Origin: an uncultured Atopobiaceae bacterium
Lineage (GTDB): Bacteria > Actinomycetota > Coriobacteriia > Coriobacteriales > Atopobiaceae
DNA length: 52,672 bases
NCBI GenBank assembly: GCA_944320385.1
Contig: CALUHH010000014.1
Coordinates: forward strand, 1 to 52,672
Direction: 5' to 3'
The notes beneath the pieces are model-generated. The model was given only the letters and a program-made list of their open reading frames with translations, was not told the origin of the DNA and ran no database searches. The position numbers and the translations under genes are program-made. Shown one piece after another: positions 24,881-34,004 of the stretch (position 1 is the stretch's first letter; every line of letters starts with the position of its first letter).

Positions 24881-25206
24881 GGTACCTGAGGCCGATACCC
24901 AAGAGGCTGCTGCCCGACGACATGATCGTGCAGCTGGTGGAGGCCGACGGCTCGCGCGGCGAGAGCCGGCTCGTGCGGCACGTGAGGTTCGAGCGCTCCG
25001 AGGAGGCCGTCTCCGACGCGCACCGCTCTGCCGACGCGGGGCGCGGCACGGTCTACGTTGACGCGGTCAACTCCGGGGGCGCCTTCGAGGTGCCGGCGGG
25101 GTCGCGCGTGCTCGTGGGCGCGGGGCCGTCGATGCTCGTCAGGGCGTGCAGGCGGTGCTGCGTGGTGCGCGGCCAGGTGCACCACTGGGAGCTGGAGGTG
25201 GGCTGA
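24877..25206 (+). CDS. Minor capsid / head closure protein
   Basis: This 109-residue protein starts at an ATG overlapping the previous stop (ATGA). The opening RPIPKRLLPDDM resembles Phage minor capsid proteins of siphophages of Firmicutes and actinobacteria, followed by a beta-rich domain (GTVYVDAVNSGG, then PAGSRVLVGAG). Its place after the adaptor fits a head completion protein. Confidence 0.72.
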   Translation: MRYLRPIPKRLLPDDMIVQLVEADGSRGESRLVRHVRFERSEEAVSDAHRSADAGRGTVYVDAVNSGGAFEVPAGSRVLVGAGPSMLVRACRRCCVVRGQVHHWELEVG

Positions 25207-25664
25207 TGGCGGAGCTCTCCGCGCTGGGGGCCTACGTGCCCTCCGACTGGGACGCCGAGGGCGGCGGGGTCGCTGACGCGGTGGCCACGCTGCTCGGGAC
25301 GCTGGGCTACGCGAACGTGTTCTGCTCGCCTCCGCCGGCGCGCGTCTGCTGCGAGCCGATCGTGCTGACCCCGGGTACCTGGGAGCGCGAGGCGAGGCTC
25401 GCGGACGGCACCGAGCGCGGGCGGGTGCCCGTGGACGTGCTCGTGTGCTGCGAGGACCCGCGCGACGCCGAGGCCACGTGCCGCGCGGTGGAGCGCGACC
25501 TGAGGCGCGACCCCTGGGAGGGCGCCGGCGAGGGCTGGAGATGCAGGGTGAGCTCCGTGGACTCCGGGGGCTCCGCGCCGAGGGGCCGAGACGGCTCCGG
25601 GCGCTGGCTCTGGGGGTTCGCGATTCTTCTGACGGTGGTGATCGACTATGGCGGACAGGACTAG
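25206..25664 (+). CDS. Minor capsid / tail terminator-like protein
   Basis: This 152-residue protein starts in a TGATG overlap with the gene before. The N-terminal helix and the pattern VADAVATLLGTLGYANVF followed by a VPVDVLVCCEDPRDAE strand-turn resemble head-tail joining and tail terminator proteins that cap the tail tube. It is the last gene before the point where tail tube genes should begin. Specific assignment is tentative. Confidence 0.65.
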   Translation: MAELSALGAYVPSDWDAEGGGVADAVATLLGTLGYANVFCSPPPARVCCEPIVLTPGTWEREARLADGTERGRVPVDVLVCCEDPRDAEATCRAVERDLRRDPWEGAGEGWRCRVSSVDSGGSAPRGRDGSGRWLWGFAILLTVVIDYGGQD

Positions 25665-25830
25665 GGCCGGGCGTGGCGTCGACGACCGCGACGTGGTGCG
25701 CAAGAGCGACCCTCAGCGGCGCTCTGCGCAGGGCGCGCGGGAGCGGGCGGCCTCGGCCGAGACCGACCGCATGGGGCGCGAGCAGCAGCGCCGCGCAACA
25801 GCCTACGGGCGGGCGCGGGGGCGGCTGTGA
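25648..25830 (+). CDS. Small basic protein at the site of the missing tail module
   Basis: This 60-residue, strongly charged protein is rich in R and shows no recognisable fold. It overlaps the tail-terminator-like gene by 17 bases and ends in a GTGA overlap with the Dit gene. In related phages the major tail protein, chaperones and tape measure gene (4-6 kb) occupy this place. It may be a genuine small gene or the product of a deletion that fused the start of one tail gene to the end of the tape measure gene. Confidence 0.5.
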   Translation: MADRTRAGRGVDDRDVVRKSDPQRRSAQGARERAASAETDRMGREQQRRATAYGRARGRL

Positions 25831-26543
25831 GCTCCATCACCTACAACGGGCACGACTTCTCCCCGTACGTGGCGGCGGAGCTGGTTGAGCCGGCGGGGCA
25901 CGGGCTCTCGCCGCGGACGCTCGCGGTGCCGGGGCGGCCGGGCGCGGTGCTTTTGGGCTCGGAGCTGCCGCCGAGGGTGTTGCGCGTGCGGCTCTTCCTG
26001 GACGCGGGCGTGGCGCTCTCCGCCGAGGAGCGCTCCGAGATTCGGCACGAGCTGTACGCGTGGCTCGCGGCGCCCGGGGGCGGCGAGCTCGAGCTCCCCG
26101 GCGAGCCGGGGCTCGCGTGGCGCGACGCGGTGGTCACGGATGTCACCGACTGGGACTCGCTCTTCGAGGGCGGCAGCTGCGAGGTGGCGTTCACCTGCTT
26201 TGACCCGGTTGCCTACGGCGATGCGAAGTCGAGCGCGGCGACCTTGCTCACGGTGGGCGGCACGTGGCGGACGTGGCCGGTGGCGACGCTGACGGCGCTC
26301 GCGGGGACGTCCGTGAAGGTCACGGACGAGCTGGGGCGCTACGTGCTGGTGGAGCGCGCGTTCTCCGCCGGGGACAAGGTCGTCATGGACTTCGCCGACG
26401 AGACCGTGACCGTTGACGGCGAGGACGCGGTGGCCGACGTCGCGGTGGAGAGCACATTCTTCCCCCTCGAACCCGGCGCGCATACGCTGACGTTCTCCGG
26501 GTGCTCCGCGCACGCCGTCGAGTGGGCGGAGAGGTGGCTCTAA
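25827..26543 (+). CDS. Distal tail protein (Dit-like)
   Basis: This 238-residue protein starts at GTG 25827 inside the previous stop. It has the N-terminal ITYNGHDFSPYVAAELVEP beta strands and RVRLFLDAG pattern of siphophage Dit (Sipho_tail, SPP1 gp19.1-like) proteins and a C-terminal beta domain. It forms the hub at the tail tip. Its presence without tail tube genes is odd. Confidence 0.82.
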   Translation: MSSITYNGHDFSPYVAAELVEPAGHGLSPRTLAVPGRPGAVLLGSELPPRVLRVRLFLDAGVALSAEERSEIRHELYAWLAAPGGGELELPGEPGLAWRDAVVTDVTDWDSLFEGGSCEVAFTCFDPVAYGDAKSSAATLLTVGGTWRTWPVATLTALAGTSVKVTDELGRYVLVERAFSAGDKVVMDFADETVTVDGEDAVADVAVESTFFPLEPGAHTLTFSGCSAHAVEWAERWL

Positions 26544-26544
26544 G

Positions 26545-27717
26545 ATGGCGCCGACGCTCTACCTGTTCGACCGGTTCGACGGGCGGCTGGGGATCCTGCC
26601 GGCCGTGGGCGCGGTGACGCACACGGAGGAAATCGGAGGCGAGGACACCGTCGAGTTCGACTGCCTGGCCGCGCCCGAGAAGGGCGAGCGTCTGCTGTGG
26701 CGCGACCCCGCCGACGGCGTCTGGCGCGAGCATGTGGTGGTGCGCACCGACGAGCCGCTGGGTGCGCCGGCCCACGTCTACGCGGAGTCATCGCTCTGCG
26801 AGCTCTTGGGCGACTTCGTCGAGGAGGCTCAGCTGGTGGGAAAGACCGCCTCCGAGGCGCTCGCCGCCGCGCTGGCGCCGACGCGCTGGGCCGTGGGCGA
26901 GGTGGGCGCGCCCGCCTACGAGCACGGGTGCCTGCTCTACCACGTGAACGCGCTCGCGGCACTCAGGCGCATCGAGGAGGTCTGGGGCGGCGAGGCAGAG
27001 GCGGTTGTCTCCGTCGAGGACGGGCGCGTGAGCGCGCGGACGGTGAACCTGCCCGCGCGTCGCGGGGCCTGGAGCGGGGCGCGCTTCAGTTACGGCAAGA
27101 CGCTCGCGGCGTGCACGCGCACGGTGCTCGAGGACGAGGTGTTCACCGCGCTCTACGGGTACGGCAAGGGCCTGCCCATCTACGACGAACAGGGCGTCCC
27201 GACGGGCGGCTACACGCGCCGGCTCACCTTCGGCTCCATCAACGGAGGGGCGAACTGGGTGGGCGACGACGAGGCGCGCCTGGAGTGGGGCCGCCCGGAC
27301 GGAGCGGGCGGCAAGGCGCACCGCTTCGGCCACGTGATCTTCCCCGACTGCGACGACCCCTACCTGCTGCGGAGCCTGACGATCCGCGCCCTCGCGTCAG
27401 CGTGCGCGCCGAAGGTCTCCTACGAGGTGGACGTCGCCGCCGTCGAGGGCGGAGCGGGCGTGCGCCTGGGCGACGACGTGGCGGTGGTCGACTCGTCGCG
27501 GACGCCGGAGTGGCACCTGCGGGCGCGCTGCGTGCGGCGCGTGCGCGAGCTCGGCGAGGGCGCGCCCGCGGTGCGGCTCACGCTGGGCACGGTGGAGCGC
27601 ACGACGTGGGCGGCCTCCGCGGACGTGGCCGCGCGCGTGGCGGAGGTCGAGGAGACGGCGGCGGCCGCCTCCGACACGGTGGCATCGTACGAGGACCTTG
27701 GAAGCGAGGAGTTCTGA
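26545..27717 (+). CDS. Tail-associated protein (Tal / prophage endopeptidase tail family)
   Basis: This 390-residue protein starts one base after the Dit stop. The opening ([18 protein letters not shown]), the middle segment [19 protein letters not shown] and the late beta region match the N-terminal structural part of siphophage Tal and minor structural proteins that close the tail tip. It ends with a short coiled coil and has no evident peptidase or lysozyme extension. Confidence 0.82.
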   Translation: MAPTLYLFDRFDGRLGILPAVGAVTHTEEIGGEDTVEFDCLAAPEKGERLLWRDPADGVWREHVVVRTDEPLGAPAHVYAESSLCELLGDFVEEAQLVGKTASEALAAALAPTRWAVGEVGAPAYEHGCLLYHVNALAALRRIEEVWGGEAEAVVSVEDGRVSARTVNLPARRGAWSGARFSYGKTLAACTRTVLEDEVFTALYGYGKGLPIYDEQGVPTGGYTRRLTFGSINGGANWVGDDEARLEWGRPDGAGGKAHRFGHVIFPDCDDPYLLRSLTIRALASACAPKVSYEVDVAAVEGGAGVRLGDDVAVVDSSRTPEWHLRARCVRRVRELGEGAPAVRLTLGTVERTTWAASADVAARVAEVEETAAAASDTVASYEDLGSEEF

Positions 27718-27718
27718 C

Positions 27719-29686
27719 ATGGCTGATGACACCTTCGCGCTCGCGGGCGACGGCCTGCGGGCGGTGACGTGGGACGAGTGCGACGCGCCGCTCGGCGGCT
27801 GCTTCCTGGCCTCTCCCGCCGACGCCGAGGGGCGCGGGATCGCGCTCGCGGTGGCGCGCGGCGGCGAGGCGGTGGACCTGAGCGACGCCTCGGTGTACCT
27901 ACTGTGGCGGCACCGCGAGCGGCGTGTGCGCGGCTGCGAGCCCTTCGAGGCGGTGGACGCGGCGGAGGGCAGCTTCCGCGTGTTCTGGCCCGCCGCGATG
28001 GCGTGCTCCGAGGGCACCGTGGACGCCCAGGTGCTGGTGACGCGCGACGGCGAGGCCATCTCGTCGCTGCCGTTCTCCGTGCGCGTGGTGGCGGCGCTCG
28101 GAGGCGGCGAGGGAGGCGGCTCCGACGGCTACTCGATGTTCCTCGAGGCTGTTCAGAAGTACGAGAACGCCGACGCGCTCATCTCCGAGGCGGTGTCCAA
28201 GGCGCAGGAGGCCGTGACGACCGCGCAGGGCGCGGTGGCCACGGCGGAGCAGGCCGTCGAGGCCGCGCAGGGGGCTTCGGGCGCTGTCGCGGCAGCGAAC
28301 GCAGCCGCCGCGGCGGCGACCCAGGCGAAGGACGAGCTGCTGGAGGCAGTCGCTCGCGGGGACTTCGACGGCGCGGACGGGCTTCCGGGCGCGGACGGCG
28401 CTCCCGGCGCCGACGGGCAGGACGGCGTCGACGGCGCACCCGGCAAGGACGGCAAGGACGGCGTGAGCCCCGCAGCCAAGGTCGAGCAGACCGAGGCTGG
28501 CGCGGTCGTGACCATCACGGACGCGACGGGCACCACCACCGCCACGCTCACGCACGGCCCAAAGGGTGACAAGGGCGACGACGGCGAGAAGGGCGAAAAG
28601 GGAGACCCCTTCGAGTATTCCGACTTCACCGCCGAGCAGCTGGAGGCGCTCCGAGGCCCCAAGGGCGACAAGATGACCCTCGACGACCTCACCGAGGAGG
28701 AGGTCGATTCCCTGCGCGGCGAGAAGGGCGACAAGGGAGACCCGTTCACCTATGAGGACTTCACGCCCGAGCAGCTTGTCGCGCTGCAAGGGCCGCAGGG
28801 CACCCAAGGGCCTCCCGGAGCAGACGGAGCCGACGGCGAGAAAGGCGACAAGGGCGACGCCTTCACGTACGCCGACTTCACCGCCGAGCAGCTCGAGGGG
28901 CTGCGCGGGCCCCAGGGTGTGCAGGGGCCTCCGGGCCCGCAGGGCGATCCCGGCGAGGCGTTCACGTACGAGGACTTCACCGACGAGCAGCTGTCGGCGC
29001 TGCAGGGCCCCCAGGGCATCCAGGGGCCTCCGGGCGAGGACGGCCAGGACGGAGAGAAGGGCGACAAGGGGGATCCCTTCCTCTACTCGGACTTCACCCC
29101 CGAGCAGCTGGAGGCGCTGCGCGGCCCTCAGGGCGTGCAGGGGCCGCCCGGCGCCGACGGCAGCGACGGCGCGCCGGGGGCGGACGGGGCCGACGGCGTG
29201 AGCTGCACTCACTCGTGGGCGGGGTCGGTGCTCACCGTGACGAGCGCGAGCGGCACGAGCTCCGCCGACCTGCGCGGGCCCAAAGGCGACGCGTTCACGT
29301 TCGAGGACTTCACCGCCGAACAGCTCGAGGGGCTGCGCGGCGAGGACGGCTCACCGGGTGCCGACGGTCAGGACGGTGCCCCTGGCGCTGACGGGCAGGA
29401 CGGGGCCGACGCCGAGATCGTGGGCGCGACCGCCACGGTGGACGCCTCCGCGGGCACGCCGTCCGTGACCGTGACGCTCGGCGGGACACCGGGGGCGCGC
29501 ACGTTCGCGTTCGCCTTCTCCGGCCTCAAGGGAGAGACGGGCGAGCAGGGCCCGCAGGGCGCTCCCGGTCAGGACGGCGAGGACGGCGCGCCGGGTGCCA
29601 CGCCCGACCTCTCGGCCTACGCGACGAAGGAGTACGTCGACCAGGCGATTGCCGGCCTGGACGACCTGAGCGAGGTGGAGTTCTGA
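27719..29686 (+). CDS. BppU-like baseplate protein with collagen-like repeats
   Basis: This 655-residue tail fibre starts at ATG 27719 behind GAGGAG. Residues 1-130 resemble BppU baseplate upper proteins. A coiled coil (about 140-215) follows, then collagen-like GxY triplets ([10 protein letters not shown]) interrupted by seven copies of a short module of the form DFTxEQLxxLRG. The triplets should make a trimeric rod. The C-terminus has a small beta region and ends with [19 protein letters not shown]. It probably carries the receptor-binding tip together with the next gene product. Confidence 0.88.
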   Translation: MADDTFALAGDGLRAVTWDECDAPLGGCFLASPADAEGRGIALAVARGGEAVDLSDASVYLLWRHRERRVRGCEPFEAVDAAEGSFRVFWPAAMACSEGTVDAQVLVTRDGEAISSLPFSVRVVAALGGGEGGGSDGYSMFLEAVQKYENADALISEAVSKAQEAVTTAQGAVATAEQAVEAAQGASGAVAAANAAAAAATQAKDELLEAVARGDFDGADGLPGADGAPGADGQDGVDGAPGKDGKDGVSPAAKVEQTEAGAVVTITDATGTTTATLTHGPKGDKGDDGEKGEKGDPFEYSDFTAEQLEALRGPKGDKMTLDDLTEEEVDSLRGEKGDKGDPFTYEDFTPEQLVALQGPQGTQGPPGADGADGEKGDKGDAFTYADFTAEQLEGLRGPQGVQGPPGPQGDPGEAFTYEDFTDEQLSALQGPQGIQGPPGEDGQDGEKGDKGDPFLYSDFTPEQLEALRGPQGVQGPPGADGSDGAPGADGADGVSCTHSWAGSVLTVTSASGTSSADLRGPKGDAFTFEDFTAEQLEGLRGEDGSPGADGQDGAPGADGQDGADAEIVGATATVDASAGTPSVTVTLGGTPGARTFAFAFSGLKGETGEQGPQGAPGQDGEDGAPGATPDLSAYATKEYVDQAIAGLDDLSEVEF

Positions 29687-31071
29687 TGGCCCTGGGGACG
29701 ATCCAGAAGTCGGTGCTCACCGACATCGCCAACGCGATCCGCGTGCAGAACGGTGGGTCGGGGACCTACCTGCCCTCCGAGATGGCGGTGGCCGTGCTGG
29801 CGCTCGACGGAACAAAGGCGGGGACGCCTTACCAAGCGCCGGCGACCTCCGGCGCGGGCGTGATCTCGGACTCCGTGTTCGACGGCATCGCCGACGCGAT
29901 TCGCGCGCAGAACGGCCTCTCCGAGACTTACACGCCGGGTGAGATGGCGCCGGCGATCCTGGCGCTCTCGTGGGACGTAGGCGTGAAGATCCGGGCCCTC
30001 CTGCTCGCGGACGGCACGCTCGAGCTCAACTACCGCGACGGGCGCTCCTCCGACGTGCCCGGCGCGGTCATACTCAAGGCGTGGGAGGTCGACCCGGCGG
30101 GCTACTCCTCGGCGGGCTCCAGGCCGTGGGGCGACGACAAGCTCTCCGTCACGCGGGCCGTCATCGACGAGGACATGGAGGAGAGCGGCCTCGAGAGCGC
30201 CGCCTACTTCTTCCACGGTTGCGAGAACCTCGTCGAGGTCGTGGGCTTCGGCCACCTCGTCACGGTGACCAACATGAACCAGATGTTCGTGAGCTGCTCC
30301 TGCCTCGAGACGATACGCGCAGACAACTTCTACGCGCACGTCGAGAGCGGGACCCTCATGTTCAGCGGCTGCCAGCGCCTCGTCGGGGAGAGGGGCTACG
30401 TCCCGGAGCAGACGGACGACCACCTGAACCTGCACTTCGAGACGACTGGCGTGCTGACCCACACGGACGGGTCCGAGGACGAGCGCAAGTGGTTCCGTTG
30501 CTTCCTCTACGACGACGGCGAGCTTGTGCTGACCTCCTCGACGGAGCCGGAGGCGGAGCGGGAGCTGGTCTCGTCCGGGCATCTTTGCGCGAACGCGCGG
30601 TACAACTCGGTGGGCTACCAGCCCTGGTACGACCACCGGCACGACGTGGAGTCGGTGACCGTCGCGGCGGACATGTCCGTCTATGACCATGTGAACACGA
30701 ACTACTGGTTCTACGGGCACCAGGCCATCACAGAAGTCGCCGGCATGGGCAACCTGAACGGCGTTCGCGAGATGCAGCACACCTTCAACAGCTGCGAGGG
30801 GCTCACGGAGATCGACCTCTCCGGGCTCGACCCGTCCTCGCTCGAGGACCTCGCCTACACCTTCGGCGGGTGTGGGTCGCTCGTGACGATCTGGGCGGAT
30901 GCCGACTGGGCGCTGCCCTCCTCCGGCGTTTCCGGCTTCCAAACGTTCTATCAGTGCACGTCGCTCGTGGGAGGGGCTGGCACGACCTACTCGAGCTCGC
31001 GCGCGGGCTACCAGTACATGAGGATCGACGGCGTCGGGGGCGCGGGGTACCTCACTGCGAAGAGCTCTTAA
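29686..31071 (+). CDS. Tail fibre protein with BspA-like (DUF285) repeats
   Basis: This 461-residue protein has an N-terminal duplicated motif (VLTDIANAIRVQNG...LPSEMA and VFDGIADAIRAQNG...TPGEMA, residues 10-95) common in phage fibre proteins. Two homologous beta-rich domains follow, each with DUF285-type repeats (NMNQMFVSCSCLETI; MQHTFNSCEGLTEI). BspA-like leucine-rich repeats often bind host surfaces, so this is the likely receptor-binding protein. It shares its first base with the last base of the preceding stop. Confidence 0.82.
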   Translation: MALGTIQKSVLTDIANAIRVQNGGSGTYLPSEMAVAVLALDGTKAGTPYQAPATSGAGVISDSVFDGIADAIRAQNGLSETYTPGEMAPAILALSWDVGVKIRALLLADGTLELNYRDGRSSDVPGAVILKAWEVDPAGYSSAGSRPWGDDKLSVTRAVIDEDMEESGLESAAYFFHGCENLVEVVGFGHLVTVTNMNQMFVSCSCLETIRADNFYAHVESGTLMFSGCQRLVGERGYVPEQTDDHLNLHFETTGVLTHTDGSEDERKWFRCFLYDDGELVLTSSTEPEAERELVSSGHLCANARYNSVGYQPWYDHRHDVESVTVAADMSVYDHVNTNYWFYGHQAITEVAGMGNLNGVREMQHTFNSCEGLTEIDLSGLDPSSLEDLAYTFGGCGSLVTIWADADWALPSSGVSGFQTFYQCTSLVGGAGTTYSSSRAGYQYMRIDGVGGAGYLTAKSS

Positions 31072-31075
31072 TAGG

Positions 31076-31123
31076 CACCCCTCCGGCGCGTGCGGCGCTT
31101 GCGCCGCATGTGCCGGAGGGGTG
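31076..31123. terminator. Strong hairpin after the fibre genes
   Basis: A 12-base perfect stem (cacccctccggc / gccggaggggtg) encloses an inner stem tgcggcg / cgccgca. No T-run follows. It lies between the rightward fibre operon and the leftward accessory gene, so it may stop transcription from both sides. Confidence 0.7.
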
Positions 31124-31193
31124 GACGCGCCGCCGGACGTCGCTGGGGACGAACCTGCCGTGCGGGCGGCGCGAAGGGCGGGGTTTCGCTGCT

Positions 31194-31535
31194 TTATATC
31201 TTTCTGGCCACAGCAACGCTGGTCGTTAGAATCGCTGCGGCACAGAGCCAGAACTGCCAACTCTTGAACATTGACTTGTTCGCCTGCTCGCAAGCCACCT
31301 TTCTGATCTCCTTTCGCTCTTCGATTAGGACATTGAACTGTTCTGGCTTGAGGGCTTCGCCCGCAAGGAGCGCCTCGGTTTCATCCGCTTGGAGGCTGAT
31401 TATCTCCATTGCACGTTTTGAGGCGACTGCCTCCGCATCAACAATCTTTGTCATTACACTTTTTGCGACCTCTCCCAGACTTGCGGGGGCTTCAATCGTC
31501 TCCGGTTCTTTCTCTTCCTCCAGGCACCACATCGT
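31194..31535 (-). CDS. C-terminally membrane-anchored accessory protein
   Basis: This 113-residue protein has a soluble, acidic helical part (EEEKEPETIEAPASLGEVAK onward) and a single C-terminal membrane segment (FWLCAAAILTTSVAVA). ATG 31535 follows GAGGAAAGCGAGAAG. A longer frame from TTG 31631 lacks a ribosome site and would cover the palindromic operator. It is AT-richer than the surrounding phage genes and divergent from an HTH gene, typical of a lysogenic conversion or superinfection exclusion module. The function is unknown. Confidence 0.65.
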   Translation of the reverse strand, partial: TMWCLEEEKEPETIEAPASLGEVAKSVMTKIVDAEAVASKRAMEIISLQADETEALLAGEALKPEQFNVLIEERKEIRKVACEQANKSMFKSWQFWLCAAAILTTSVAVARKI

Positions 31536-31551
31536 CTTCTCGCTTTCCTCT

Positions 31552-31578
31552 TGAATATAGGGCGTGTATGCCCTATAT
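31552..31578. promoter_or_regulatory. Palindromic operator of the accessory pair
   Basis: The arms gaatatagggc and gccctatattc are perfect inverted copies around gtgtat. A further half-site gccctatat lies at 31662-31670, just before the ribosome site of the divergent HTH gene. It is a natural binding site for that regulator. Confidence 0.6.
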
Positions 31579-31683
31579 TCTAACTGGTCTTTTGCAGCTG
31601 CTTTGTTGCATTCTATGACGGTCTGTGACAAAGCGACAGAGACTATCTTTTCCGAAAAATGCCCTATATCAAAAGGAGGTCAA

Positions 31684-32292
31684 ATGCCTAAGACTGAGAT
31701 GAAGATCCCCGTTCACGGGGAGTGGATGAAGAGTGTCATTAAGCGACGAGGATTCAGTCTTTACGCTCTTGGTAGATCTGTTGAGCGAGGCGGAATCGGC
31801 AAGGACATCAGGACTATTCGACGTGCTGTCTCCGACAACAAGATCACTCCTCTGCTTCTCGACCTCATCGCCCGCGCAATTGATGTCCACCCAGACTTCC
31901 TTGCCGGCAAGTACTGCTGGACCCTCGAGCTTCCTGTCATGGACTACGAGGGCGTCAGAGACTACTGGCTTGAGAACTACCTGAATCCCGATCACTTCCC
32001 CTATATCCTTGCTGAGCAGCAGAAGCTCGGCTCCTACCGACAGCTGCTCAACACGCTGCTCATGCACGGGGTGAGCAAGGACGAGTTCTTGGTGAAAAGC
32101 AGACCGGAACGCGACAAGCTGGCTGACCAGTTGGACCTTGCGGTCACCAGGGTTCTAAAACAGTGGTTCCCCTCGTGCTATCGAGGCGACGCCGTCGACT
32201 ACGCCGAGGCGATGGAGTGGCGCGACGAACGAGATGTCCATGAGGCAATGCTTGAATACCTCGTGGAAAGGGGTATCGCAACGATCGATTAA
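31684..32292 (+). CDS. HTH-domain regulator, accessory gene
   Basis: This 202-residue protein starts at ATG 31684 after a perfect AAAGGAGGT. The N-terminal 70 residues (WMKSVIKRRGFSLYALGRS, then LIARAIDVHPDFLAG) have the look of an XRE-like helix-turn-helix; the C-terminal two thirds are helical and unassigned. It diverges from the membrane-protein gene, with gccctatat half-sites between them, which suggests autoregulation and control of its neighbour. Lower GC marks it as a recent addition to the prophage. Confidence 0.75.
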   Translation: MPKTEMKIPVHGEWMKSVIKRRGFSLYALGRSVERGGIGKDIRTIRRAVSDNKITPLLLDLIARAIDVHPDFLAGKYCWTLELPVMDYEGVRDYWLENYLNPDHFPYILAEQQKLGSYRQLLNTLLMHGVSKDEFLVKSRPERDKLADQLDLAVTRVLKQWFPSCYRGDAVDYAEAMEWRDERDVHEAMLEYLVERGIATID

Positions 32293-32327
32293 CCCGACGA
32301 AGGCTCGAATCGATAGTCCAGACCCGT

Positions 32328-32361
32328 GCGCGACGCCCCATTTCTGACGTCGCGCTTTTTT
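32328..32361 (+). terminator. Rho-independent terminator
   Basis: The stem gcgcgacg / cgtcgcgc is followed by six Ts and closes the HTH accessory gene. Confidence 0.9.
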
Positions 32362-32509
32362 CTGCCTCGCATCTCGTTTGTGAACTGCTTTGTGAAGCGA
32401 CGGAAGGCGACGCATCACAACATATTCGCAGCTAGACATTGGCGTTTGTGACCACGGTCGACACTTCTCCCAGAAGGGCGGGGCGCTCCCGTCCGGGGAG
32501 GAGGTGCGC

Positions 32510-32725
32510 ATGGAGTCGGTGATCGCGGCGCTCGTGACGGGGGTGTTGACCCTCGCCGGGGTGCTCGTGTCGAACTCGCGCAGCCGCGCGGTCATGGAGG
32601 TCAAGATCGACAACCTGACGCGGCAGGTCGAGAAGCACAACCGCATGGTCGAGCGCACCTACGCCCTGGAGCAGGACGTCGCCGTCGTGAAGGCGGAGAT
32701 CGAGAATCTGCGAAAGGGGCAATGA
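32510..32725 (+). CDS. Small membrane-anchored coiled-coil protein of the lysis cassette
   Basis: This 71-residue protein starts at ATG 32510 behind GGGGAGGAGG. An N-terminal membrane segment (residues about 4-21, VIAALVTGVLTLAGVLV) is followed by a coiled coil (MEVKIDNLTRQVEKHNRM onward). This resembles holin-associated XhlA-like or DUF7365-type proteins that accompany holins. Its TGA overlaps the ATG of the holin gene. Confidence 0.75.
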   Translation: MESVIAALVTGVLTLAGVLVSNSRSRAVMEVKIDNLTRQVEKHNRMVERTYALEQDVAVVKAEIENLRKGQ

Positions 32726-32949
32726 TGGAGACATTCCTGACTTCGAACGATTGGCCGTGGCGCCTGGCGAGAACCATCGTGCAGGGCGTGCTGGGCGTGG
32801 TGGTGGCCAACGTGGACATGCTCGTTGGCTGCGCGGTGCTGGAGCCCGAGTGGCGCGCGATCGTGGTGGCGCTCGTGATGGCCGTGCTGACGCCGGTGAT
32901 GGCGGAGCTCGGCGCGGTGCTGCCCTCGGGCGGTGGTTCCGATGAGTGA
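32722..32949 (+). CDS. Holin
   Basis: This 75-residue protein has two membrane segments (about residues 18-40 and 45-65: VQGVLGVVVANVDMLVGCAV and IVVALVMAVLTPVMAELGAV) and a short hydrophilic tail. Its size, topology and position directly before an amidase gene fit a phage holin that times lysis. Confidence 0.8.
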   Translation: MMETFLTSNDWPWRLARTIVQGVLGVVVANVDMLVGCAVLEPEWRAIVVALVMAVLTPVMAELGAVLPSGGGSDE

Positions 32950-33085
32950 GGAGCGCGAGTACGCGAGCGAGGAGGAGCGCTGGGAGGCGCTGCACGGCGA
33001 GGGCGTCGAGGCGGCCGCGCCGGACGGCTGGGAGCCCGACGAGGGCGAGGACGGCGGCTTCGAGGAGGTGACCGATGGCGTATAG
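32942..33085 (+). CDS. Small acidic protein between holin and endolysin
   Basis: The frame starts at ATG 32942 inside the holin end and runs 47 residues into the endolysin start. The product is very acidic (MSEEREYASEEERW; EPDEGEDGGFEEV) with no membrane segment. Overlap on both sides (8 and 11 bases) argues for translational coupling and a real gene. The function is unknown. Confidence 0.55.
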   Translation: MSEEREYASEEERWEALHGEGVEAAAPDGWEPDEGEDGGFEEVTDGV

Positions 33086-34004
33086 CATCCTCTTCAAGCA
33101 GTGCGGGAGCGACCACATGACGCGCGGGCGCTCTCACGTGATCGACCGCATCGTGGTTCACTTCACCGCCACCCTGGCGAGCGCGCGCAACAACGCGACG
33201 TACTTCTCGAGGAACGAGGGCCAGGGGGCGTCGGCGCACTACTTCATCGACGACATCACGCCCGAGATCTACCAGAGCGTGGCCGAGGGCGACACCGCCT
33301 GGCACGCCGGGAACTGGCTCATGAACTGCCGCGCGGTCGGCATCGAGGTCGTCTCCGCCGGCGAGGACTTCAGCGCGACGGAGATCCAGAAGCTCGCCTG
33401 GCTGGTGAAGCGGCTCATGGCCAAGTACGGCATCGGCGCCTCCGGGGTCATCCGCCACTTCGACGTGACGGGCAAGCGGTGCCCGGCGCCGTACGTCTCG
33501 GCGTCCAAGTGGGCGGCGCTCAAAGCGGCGATCACGGGAGGCGCCTCCGCGCCCTCGGGCGGTGGCGCGACGGCGCCCAGCGGGACGGTCTCGGAGCTCG
33601 CGCGGAGAGTCATTGCCGGCGAGTTCGGCAACGGGGAGGCGCGTCGCGCGGCCCTGGGTAGCCGCTACGACGAGGTGCAGGCGGAGGTCAACCGCATCCT
33701 GGCGGGAGGCTCGAGCGCGCCCGCGCAGCCGGCTGCCCCCGACGTCGACGCGCTCGCCCGCGCGGTGATCCGCGGGGACTACGGCAACGGCGACGCCCGG
33801 CGCGCGGCTCTCGGCGCGAACTACGACGCGGTCCAGGCCCGCGTGAACGAGATCCTGGGCGCCGGGGGCTCCGGCGGGACGGATGTCGACGCGCTGGCCC
33901 GCGCCGTCATCCGGGGCGACTACGGCAACGGCGCCGAGCGCAGGCGCCGCCTGGGAAGCCTCTACGATACGGTGCAGGCGCGCGTGAACGAGATTCTGTC
34001 GTGA
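33075..34004 (+). CDS. Endolysin: N-acetylmuramoyl-L-alanine amidase with three CW_7 repeats
   Basis: This 309-residue lysin starts at ATG 33075 behind GAGGAGGTGACC. The N-terminal Amidase_2/PGRP domain has zinc ligands H29, H128 and C136 and the segment AVGIEVV. Three Cpl-7-type wall-binding repeats of about 38 residues follow (ALARAVIRGDYGNGDARRAA and variants; from about residues 175, 225 and 271). It should cleave the bond between muramic acid and the peptide stem. It has no signal peptide, so it depends on the holin. Confidence 0.95.
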   Translation: MAYSILFKQCGSDHMTRGRSHVIDRIVVHFTATLASARNNATYFSRNEGQGASAHYFIDDITPEIYQSVAEGDTAWHAGNWLMNCRAVGIEVVSAGEDFSATEIQKLAWLVKRLMAKYGIGASGVIRHFDVTGKRCPAPYVSASKWAALKAAITGGASAPSGGGATAPSGTVSELARRVIAGEFGNGEARRAALGSRYDEVQAEVNRILAGGSSAPAQPAAPDVDALARAVIRGDYGNGDARRAALGANYDAVQARVNEILGAGGSGGTDVDALARAVIRGDYGNGAERRRRLGSLYDTVQARVNEILS

